DNA from: Ignavibacteriaceae bacterium
GTDB taxonomy: Bacteria; Bacteroidota; Ignavibacteria; Ignavibacteriales; Ignavibacteriaceae
Reading direction: 5' to 3'
Length of the DNA stretch: 11,508 nucleotides
Assembly (NCBI GenBank): GCA_031292465.1
Contig: JARLHB010000521.1
Span: 1 to 11,508, forward strand
The translations under genes were made by a program, and so were the position numbers. The notes beneath the pieces are model-generated. The model worked only from the letters and a program-made list of their open reading frames with translations. It was not told where the DNA came from and made no database searches. Shown here one piece after another: positions 6,754 to 11,508 of the stretch; within the stretch, counting starts at the first letter, position 1, and each line of letters opens with the position of its first letter.

Positions 6754-8052
6754 TTATAATCTGATTTTTCTAATCATCATTGCAATCATGGCAGATAAAA
6801 TTAATGTTATAACAGAGCAAATAATAACTGCGGAAGGCTCGCTGAATTTTTCTGCTAAAAAGCCAATCATCAAAGAACCTAAGGGCATAAAGCCGAATGA
6901 AGTAAACGAGTAAATACTCATTACACGGCCCCGGAAATTATCAGGAACTATATTTTGCACAATAGCATTGGACAAATTAAATACTAAAATAAGTGCGATG
7001 CCGTTACCGACAAGCATAAGAAGCGACAACGGAAGCCATTGCGCCAGTCCAAAAAAGAATAAAGAGACCGGCAGGCTAAAAATGCCGATGGTAATAAGCT
7101 TATTTATATATTTTGAGCTTCCGAGCGAGGCTATAAATAATGCGGTTATAAGTGCTCCAAATCCTCTTGCAGACTGCATTATCCCGTTAGTCGCCGCATT
7201 TCCGTGCAAAATATTTACCGCCCAGGCCGGAATTAAAGTAACAAATGAAATTCCAAAAAGATTAATAGTTGCAATTAAAAGTATTTGCGCCCGTATCATC
7301 GGTTGAGATAATGAATATTTAAATCCTTCTTTCAGTTCTGAAAAAGTAGATGTGCTTTGGACCCGTTTTGGCTGAGGTTTTAACTTCATTTTAACCAGGG
7401 CAGTAATTACACCTATAAAAGACAATCCGTTTAATATAAAACACCATGCCGGCCCGAACATTGCATAAACTACTCCCGCTGCAGCAGGCCCTAATGCTCT
7501 GGCTGAATTAAACATTGTAGAATTTAAAGCAATAGCGTTTACTAATTCTTTCCTGTCCACAAGTTCAAGAAGAAATGCCTGTCTTGCAGGTGCATCAAAA
7601 GCATTTGCCAGCCCCAGGAAGAAAGCCAGAACAATAATATGCCATGCCTGCACAACATGAGTAAAAGTCAGGATTGCTAATATAAAAGCAAGCGACATCA
7701 TTAGAGTCTGCGCAAAGATGATTACAGTCCTTCTCGGCAGCCTGTCTGCAACAACGCCTCCATAAAACATAAATAGACATACCGGCACACCAGCTGCAAA
7801 ACCGACGTAACCTAAATAAGCTGGGGAATGAGTCAATTCAAAGATGAGGAAACCCTGTGCAGTTGTCTGCATCCATGTACCGAATAATGAGATAATTTGC
7901 CCCCAAAACCATAGCCGGTAATTTGGATGTTGAAGTGCTGAAAATGTACGGCGCCAGCTAAACCTGTTATTTATATGATAAGAAGTAGTTTTTAGTTTTT
8001 TCTCATCATCAGGTTTAATTATATCTTCGCTGATCAATCTTTCTTTTTTCAC
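6754..8052 (-). CDS. MFS transporter, MFS_3/EntS-like exporter
   Basis: This 432-residue integral membrane protein belongs to the major facilitator subgroup containing the enterobactin exporter EntS (MFS_3, 'transmembrane secretion effector'). Diagnostic stretches are HPNYRLWFWGQIISLFGTWMQ (42-62), the motif-A-like GGVVADRLPRRTVI (98-111), and the strongly conserved DAPARQAF (153-160), ELV...LVNAIALNS and FNSARALGPAAAGV (181-194). Twelve hydrophobic segments are plausible over about residues 48-430. Members export siderophores, drugs or other small molecules; the cargo here is unknown and no siderophore biosynthesis gene is nearby. The N-terminus is a charged cytosolic stretch of about 40 residues. 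The start is a GTG at 8052 with no obvious ribosome binding site; no better in-frame ATG precedes the conserved region. A dyad overlapping the promoter region suggests local control. Confidence 0.92.
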   Translation of the reverse strand: MKKERLISEDIIKPDDEKKLKTTSYHINNRFSWRRTFSALQHPNYRLWFWGQIISLFGTWMQTTAQGFLIFELTHSPAYLGYVGFAAGVPVCLFMFYGGVVADRLPRRTVIIFAQTLMMSLAFILAILTFTHVVQAWHIIVLAFFLGLANAFDAPARQAFLLELVDRKELVNAIALNSTMFNSARALGPAAAGVVYAMFGPAWCFILNGLSFIGVITALVKMKLKPQPKRVQSTSTFSELKEGFKYSLSQPMIRAQILLIATINLFGISFVTLIPAWAVNILHGNAATNGIMQSARGFGALITALFIASLGSSKYINKLITIGIFSLPVSLFFFGLAQWLPLSLLMLVGNGIALILVFNLSNAIVQNIVPDNFRGRVMSIYSFTSFGFMPLGSLMIGFLAEKFSEPSAVIICSVITLILSAMIAMMIRKIRL

Positions 8053-8068
8053 AGAAGCCTATTCCGGC

Positions 8069-8111
8069 ATTATACACAAATTCATATTAAATATTAATTC
8101 AAAATTAATAT
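8069..8111 (-). promoter_or_regulatory. Candidate promoter and overlapping dyad of the exporter gene
   Basis: On the minus strand a perfect TATAAT (8074-8069) lies 16 bp before the GTG start. The place where a -35 box would fall (about 8097-8092) sits in a perfect 9-bp inverted repeat: ATATTAATT (8091-8099) and AATTAATAT (8103-8111) around CAA. A repressor bound there would block this promoter, as is common for efflux genes. The arms contain no G or C, so a repeat like this can arise by chance in such DNA, and no clear -35 hexamer is visible. Confidence 0.33.
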
Positions 8112-8131
8112 ATTCTTAGTAAAAATATTAC

Positions 8132-8373
8132 GTACCCGGTTTTGAAGAAGGATTCGATCACATTAGCATAAAATTCCCCGTGAAGCGGCAAGCCGATATT
8201 TAATTGAGACTAAATACGAACATACTCCGGAGCAGAATAATTATAATGTCCTTTCACAGGCAACCGGAGAAGTCATTAATAAATACCAGTATAAAAGATT
8301 AGCCACCCGACAACAACTTATATTTAATTTAACTTACTTTCCTGCTTTCTCCAGTGTAATAGGGCCGCTTTGA
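8132..8373 (+). pseudogene. Possible remnant of a plus-strand protein gene (frameshifted, no start)
   Basis: The gap between the exporter and the lipocalin-like gene reads like protein on the plus strand. One frame (8132-8200) gives VPGFEEGFDHISIKFP and ends in TAA at 8201. An overlapping second frame is open for 68 codons (8167-8370, stop TGA 8371) and contains RYLIETKYEHTPEQNNYN, then GEVINKYQYKRLATRQQLIF and NLTYFPA. The balanced, polar composition differs from the Lys/Asn/Ile-rich noise of the other gaps. No ATG starts either frame, and the end overlaps the C-terminus of the minus-strand gene. I do not recognise the family; the last part resembles a strand-forming C-terminus. It may be a decayed gene end or simply chance. 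Confidence 0.28.
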
Positions 8374-8984
8374 GAAGGGCTGTACAAACGGAGTTGCCCT
8401 CTGTCTATAATAAATCTGTTCTTTATCATCATACGCCCCTCCGATACAACCATTAAGGTATCATTTTTAATAGTGTATTTCCCTTTAAAAGACTTTAGAA
8501 TATTTTTTATTACAAACTCACCGGAAGGTTTATATGTAATGATTGAACTTTCCGCATCCTGATCATCAATTATCCATGAGCCTATTATACCTGCTCCAGT
8601 GTTTGTACTATCGTTTTGCCTTATCATCTTTGTAATAACTTCTTTCCCCTTATCTTTCCCAATCTGTACAAGGGTATCTGAATACACTAACACCGTAGTA
8701 GTATCTTCTTTATATTTTTTATAAATAGGGACATACAAAGAGGTAATGAGCTTTGCACCATCCTGCTTATAATTACCATGCCACGTAGAAGAAAGTATAT
8801 AGCTAAAATCTTTGTTAGGTTTAAATTCCATGCTTAAATCAGATGCTTCCATAGGGTTATGAATAGTTGCCCATTTCCCCTCAATTTGAGCCTTTTCTGC
8901 AGGATTCTTTTTCTGCTGCATAAATAGTTCTGATTGGGAAAAGACAAGTAACAAAACAAGAATAAAAAACACTTTAACTTTCAT
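8334..8984 (-). CDS. Secreted protein with two tandem lipocalin-like halves, unknown function
   Basis: This 216-residue protein begins with a signal peptide (MKVKV, then a hydrophobic run to about residue 15; cleavage perhaps near residue 20-22). The mature part has two similar halves. The first has IEGKWATIHNP, then LSMEFKPNKDFSYIL and HGNYKQDGAKLIT (33-80). The second has IIGSWIIDDQ, then SIITYKPSGEFVIK and FKGKYTIKNDTLMV (132-178). Both follow the order G-x-W, a strand, KP-x-x-x-F, G-x-Y, D/N-x-x-L typical of lipocalin-like beta-sandwich/barrel domains in Bacteroidota-type secreted proteins. I do not recognise a specific family and no ligand can be inferred. The ATG at 8984 has a good Shine-Dalgarno (AGAGGA, 5 bases upstream). 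The gap of 281 bp to the next same-strand gene argues against an operon. Confidence 0.72.
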   Translation of the reverse strand: MKVKVFFILVLLLVFSQSELFMQQKKNPAEKAQIEGKWATIHNPMEASDLSMEFKPNKDFSYILSSTWHGNYKQDGAKLITSLYVPIYKKYKEDTTTVLVYSDTLVQIGKDKGKEVITKMIRQNDSTNTGAGIIGSWIIDDQDAESSIITYKPSGEFVIKNILKSFKGKYTIKNDTLMVVSEGRMMIKNRFIIDRGQLRLYSPSQSGPITLEKAGK

Positions 8985-9447
8985 ATGTTCCTCTTAAATT
9001 AGAAAAAGCTGCAACTAATTAAAGCCCGCTGTGATAAATGTACCGGGTAAAAAAACACCGGAAAAGTATGTCAAACATATTCCTTAAAGATTTTATAATC
9101 AATTGTAAATTTAATTACTTATAAAACCGTGGGCAACTATCCAAGATAGGACCGTAATAACATGGAAATCAGGTAATTATCTGTTCCGTAAAGTCTGGAT
9201 TTTGAGAATTTATTTTAGGATATTAGAAATTAAATATATAGTCTTACATATATTTTAGGGTATTATCCATTTTGGTAAAATATAAAGTTATTATTCAGGC
9301 AGAAGTCTGTTCAAGGGACGTATTCTAGCAATTTAGTCAAACAAATTATTATTGTTTACATATTGATAAAAGAGTATTCAGCGCAATAAATCATTTTTAT
9401 TACAACCGGGTTAAAAATTCATATAAACAATTTACCAGGAATGTATT
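8985..9447. other. 463 bp non-coding gap between divergent genes
   Basis: The gap separates the leftward lipocalin-like gene from the rightward radical SAM gene and should hold both promoters. I see no credible small gene. Visible structure: a near-repeat TATTTTAGG[A/G]TATTA at 9211-9225 and 9251-9265, exactly 40 bp apart; a small hairpin CTATC-CAA-GATAG (9137-9149); a near-palindrome CAGGTAATTATCTG (9170-9183); and CCGG pairs around an A-run (9043-9060). No known riboswitch fold is recognisable. Confidence 0.5.
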
Positions 9448-10938
9448 ATGAAAATTTTATTAGTGTACCCCGAAATGCCTGATACATTTTATTCTTTTAA
9501 ACACCTTACAAGAATCGTAGGCAGAAAAGCTTCTTTCCCGCCTCTTGGTTTACTTACTGTCGCTTCCATGCTTCCGAATGACTGGGAATTAAAGCTAATC
9601 GATACGAATGTAAATGAATTAGAAGACAAAGACATTAGGTGGGGAGATATGGTTTTTATAAGCGCAATGAATACACAAGCCAACGGTGCTTATAAAATTA
9701 TAGAAAGATGCAAATCATTAAATGCGACAATAGTAGCAGGCGGCCCTTTATTTACACATGAATATGACAGGTTCCCAAATGTAGATTATTTTGTTCTGAA
9801 TGAAGCTGAAATTACACTTCCACTTTTTCTTAAAGATTTCAAAAATAATGAACTGAAAAGAATTTATAAAACCAATGAATTTGCTGACATACATGAGACC
9901 CCGATACCCAGATGGGAGTTAGTTAACTTAAATGATTACGCATATTCTATTGTTCAATATTCCAGGGGATGCCCATATTTTTGTGAGTTTTGTGATATTA
10001 CTGCATTATTCGGCAGAAAGCCGCGAACTAAAACTGCGGAACAAATAATTGAAGAACTTGAGACCATATTAAGGAATGGCAAACCCGGCATAATTTTGTT
10101 TGCCGATGACAATCTGATTGGTAATAAAGGGCTGCTCAAGGCAGAATTGCTCCCGAAACTAATTGAATGGCGTGACAAAAATAAATATGCCCCGGGATTT
10201 GATACGCAGGTTACAATTAATTTATCGGATGATGACGAGTTAATGCAACTAATGATTGAAGCAGGTTTTAGAAAATTATTTATAGGCATTGAATCTCTTG
10301 AAGAAGAAGCTTTGCTTGAGATGAACAAGAAGCAGAATACTAAACGGAACTTGTTGGATACAATCAATAAACTGCATTCAAAAGGATTTATTATCGTTGG
10401 TGGATTTATTCTTGGCCTTGATACCGACACACCGGAAGTATTTCAAAATCAGATTGATTTTATAAATGAAAGCGGAATGGTTTTAGTTTCTATCAACTTG
10501 TTAAAAGCTCCTATCGGTACCGAACTATACAATAAGATGAAAAAGCAGGGCAGGCTGTTAAGCAATCTTGATTTCGATGAGACTAAATCAAATATGATCC
10601 ACAAAATGGACAAAAATATATTGGACGAAGGATACAGACGAGTGATTGAAAATATTTATTCGGCGGAAAGTGTCTTTTACAGGGCAAAAGTATTCTTATC
10701 AAACAAGCGCCCGATAAATGTAAAGAACGGAATAAAACGAAAAACATCTTTTGCGGAAATAATGCAGGGCGCCAGAGTAGCATATTTGCTTGGCATCAAA
10801 GACAATAACAGGCTTTACTTCTGGCAAATATTTTATTGGCTTTTCCGTAACAGGAAATTGCGCTACCTGGATCTTGCAGCGTTTTTCATAGCTTTATTAT
10901 ATCAATATAAAATGATGAAGAACCAGTTTGTCAGGTAA
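9448..10938 (+). CDS. B12-binding domain radical SAM protein with DUF4070-type C-terminus
   Basis: This 496-residue protein has three parts. Residues 1-140 form a cobalamin-binding Rossmann-like domain (MKILLVYPEMP, FPPLGLLTVASMLP, VAGGPLF). Residues about 165-350 form a radical SAM domain with the cluster motif RGCPYFCEFCDI (C175, C179, C182), ILFADDNLIGN (216-226) and LFIGIESLEEE (277-287). Residues about 355-496 match the DUF4070 type of C-terminus. In this class cobalamin and SAM usually combine to methylate unreactive carbons or to cyclise or rearrange substrates; the hopanoid C2-methylase HpnP shares this architecture. No hopanoid or other pathway gene is next to it, so the substrate stays open. 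The last 40 residues are aromatic and hydrophobic (YFWQIFYWLF, LAAFFIALLYQ), which could place it at the membrane. The ATG at 9448 has AGGA 7 bases upstream. It appears to be a single-gene transcript. Confidence 0.92.
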   Translation: MKILLVYPEMPDTFYSFKHLTRIVGRKASFPPLGLLTVASMLPNDWELKLIDTNVNELEDKDIRWGDMVFISAMNTQANGAYKIIERCKSLNATIVAGGPLFTHEYDRFPNVDYFVLNEAEITLPLFLKDFKNNELKRIYKTNEFADIHETPIPRWELVNLNDYAYSIVQYSRGCPYFCEFCDITALFGRKPRTKTAEQIIEELETILRNGKPGIILFADDNLIGNKGLLKAELLPKLIEWRDKNKYAPGFDTQVTINLSDDDELMQLMIEAGFRKLFIGIESLEEEALLEMNKKQNTKRNLLDTINKLHSKGFIIVGGFILGLDTDTPEVFQNQIDFINESGMVLVSINLLKAPIGTELYNKMKKQGRLLSNLDFDETKSNMIHKMDKNILDEGYRRVIENIYSAESVFYRAKVFLSNKRPINVKNGIKRKTSFAEIMQGARVAYLLGIKDNNRLYFWQIFYWLFRNRKLRYLDLAAFFIALLYQYKMMKNQFVR

Positions 10939-10941
10939 ATC

Positions 10942-11009
10942 ATACAAGAAGTAGTTGAGAATTAATTAACTGGCTGCTATTAAGGTAGTTAGTAATTATC
11001 ATCTTGTAT
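10942..11009. repeat. Nested inverted repeats behind the radical SAM gene
   Basis: ATACAAGA (10942-10949) pairs perfectly with TCTTGTAT (11002-11009). Inside, TAATTAACT can pair with AGTTAGTAATTA allowing a 3-base bulge, and a short CTA/TAG stem lies at the centre. Together this forms a 68-base nested structure starting 3 bases after the stop codon. There is no clear T-run after it (TAGTAGAATAAGTTTTAT follows), so it could be a weak terminator or a transcript-stabilising structure. Confidence 0.4.
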
Positions 11010-11033
11010 TAGTAGAATAAGTTTTATATTTGA

Positions 11034-11150
11034 CTATTTAAGCTTTTGTTCCGCTCTCCTCTGATTCAAATATTTTTTTAGAGTAACTATCTGAGAGACG
11101 ACAATAATTACAAACACTCCCACCAATATTAAAATTACCGGCATTTCCAT
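11034..11150 (-). CDS. Small single-span membrane protein (38 residues)
   Basis: An ATG at 11150 with GCAGGA 8-9 bases upstream opens a 38-codon frame ending in TAG at 11034-11036. The product starts MEMP, continues with a strongly hydrophobic run of about 18 residues (VILILVGVFVIIVVSQ and following), and ends in a basic polar tail (KKYLNQRRAEQKLK). This layout, one N-terminal membrane span and a positively charged cytosolic tail, is typical of small bacterial membrane proteins that attach to larger complexes. The good ribosome binding site, clean hydrophobic and charged partition and position in an otherwise empty gap support a real gene; the small size keeps certainty moderate. I do not recognise a family. 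The palindrome CTATATATATAG (11187-11198) lies in its presumed promoter region. Confidence 0.58.
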   Translation of the reverse strand: MEMPVILILVGVFVIIVVSQIVTLKKYLNQRRAEQKLK

Positions 11151-11441
11151 TTTTTAATTCCTGCAAAAATAATTTGATTATTTTAGCTATATATATAGAC
11201 ACTTTACACCATTGAATCAGACTCTTTAATCAATATACATAATCATTAATAATTAAAATATGATTTGCGTCTTCCCTAACTTAATTTCCGGATTTTAGGG
11301 CATATTCTTGGAAAGTGTACCGGGATATACAATAAATTTTACAAAATATATGGGAATTGTACACAGATTAAATTAATAAAATAGTGGAATTATAATATTC
11401 AATAAGTTAACTTTCTTAATAGTTAATTAAGGATATTAATT
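11151..11441. other. AT-rich non-coding gap near the right edge
   Basis: This stretch lies between the leftward small gene and the rightward partial gene and probably holds both promoters. Visible elements are CTATATATATAG (11187-11198), the word TGTACCGGG (11316-11324), which is also found at 9039-9047, a TTTTAGGG word (11293-11300) like those at 9213 and 9253, and an inverted repeat TTAACT/AGTTAA (11407-11426). I find no coding frame of note. Confidence 0.4.
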
Positions 11442-11508
11442 ATGCTGTTTAATTTTAGACTATCTTATCAAAAATCATTTCAATCCTTTATTGTTTTTCT
11501 AATATTAA
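11442..11508 (+). CDS. Partial CDS, 5' end only (probable secreted or membrane protein)
   Basis: An ATG at 11442 follows AAGGA (11429-11433) with 8-base spacing and stays open for 22 codons to the window edge. The start reads MLFNFRLSYQK, then a hydrophobic run SFIVFLIL. Two basic residues before a hydrophobic stretch suit a signal peptide or first membrane span. The frame is too short for a family call. Support comes from the ribosome binding site and the hydrophobic leader; an AT-rich chance frame cannot be ruled out. Confidence 0.5.
   Translation, partial: MLFNFRLSYQKSFQSFIVFLIL

Noticed and set aside
9038..9124. 28-codon frame starting with ATG at 9038
   Set aside because: No ribosome binding site, lysine/asparagine-rich noise composition and no hydrophobic or domain pattern.
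9126..9190. Possible c-di-GMP (GEMM-like) riboswitch suggested by GGGCAA, a hairpin and GGACCGTAA
   Set aside because: The conserved GACGCAAAGCC core and the second helix are missing, the hairpin is only 5 bp, and it lies about 300 bp before the start codon.
9115..9258. Open plus-strand stretch of about 48 codons (LLIKPWATIQDR...) in the large gap
   Set aside because: It has no start codon or ribosome binding site, and its second half becomes low-complexity Ile/Leu/Tyr-rich; it is probably chance.
9954..10430. 158-codon minus-strand frame
   Set aside because: It is antisense to the radical SAM core, serine-rich as typical for shadow frames, and has no recognisable motif.

Overview
The window is about 11.5 kb of AT-rich bacterial chromosome (about one third G+C by eye). 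The encoded families and their sequence style suggest the Bacteroidota/Chlorobiota/Ignavibacteriota group. Many starts lack a clear Shine-Dalgarno, secreted proteins have short hydrophobic leaders, and non-coding gaps are long and AT-rich. This placement is an inference; no rRNA or marker gene is present. I see no phage gene, transposase, CRISPR array or tRNA.

Left part, plus strand (77-4451): an AlkD-type DNA alkylation repair glycosylase; a secreted DUF3298/RsiV-like protein followed after 8 bp by a phosphoribosylanthranilate-isomerase-like (TrpF-like) barrel; a VOC-family protein of the CatE/ring-cleavage type with a strong terminator behind it; and a MarR-GNAT fusion regulator preceded by a compact dyad that may be its own operator.

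Middle part, minus strand (4461-8984, read right to left): a secreted protein made of two similar lipocalin-like halves, an MFS_3/EntS-like exporter, a beta-CASP metallo-beta-lactamase-fold RNase-like protein, and a class I SAM methyltransferase 41 bp behind it. The methyltransferase converges on the MarR-GNAT gene with only 9 bp between them. The gap between exporter and lipocalin-like gene holds a plus-strand stretch that reads like the decayed end of a protein gene.

Right part (8985-11508): a 463 bp non-coding gap, then a stand-alone B12-binding radical SAM enzyme with a DUF4070-type tail, a nested inverted repeat behind it, a 38-residue single-span membrane protein on the minus strand, and the first 22 codons of a gene that runs off the window.

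Most of this is housekeeping or accessory single-gene content rather than one coherent pathway, and I do not find a convincing new multi-gene system. The items most worth a second look are the TrpF-like protein with a changed substrate loop, the orphan B12 radical SAM enzyme, the MarR-GNAT operator candidate, the small membrane protein and the possible gene remnant.
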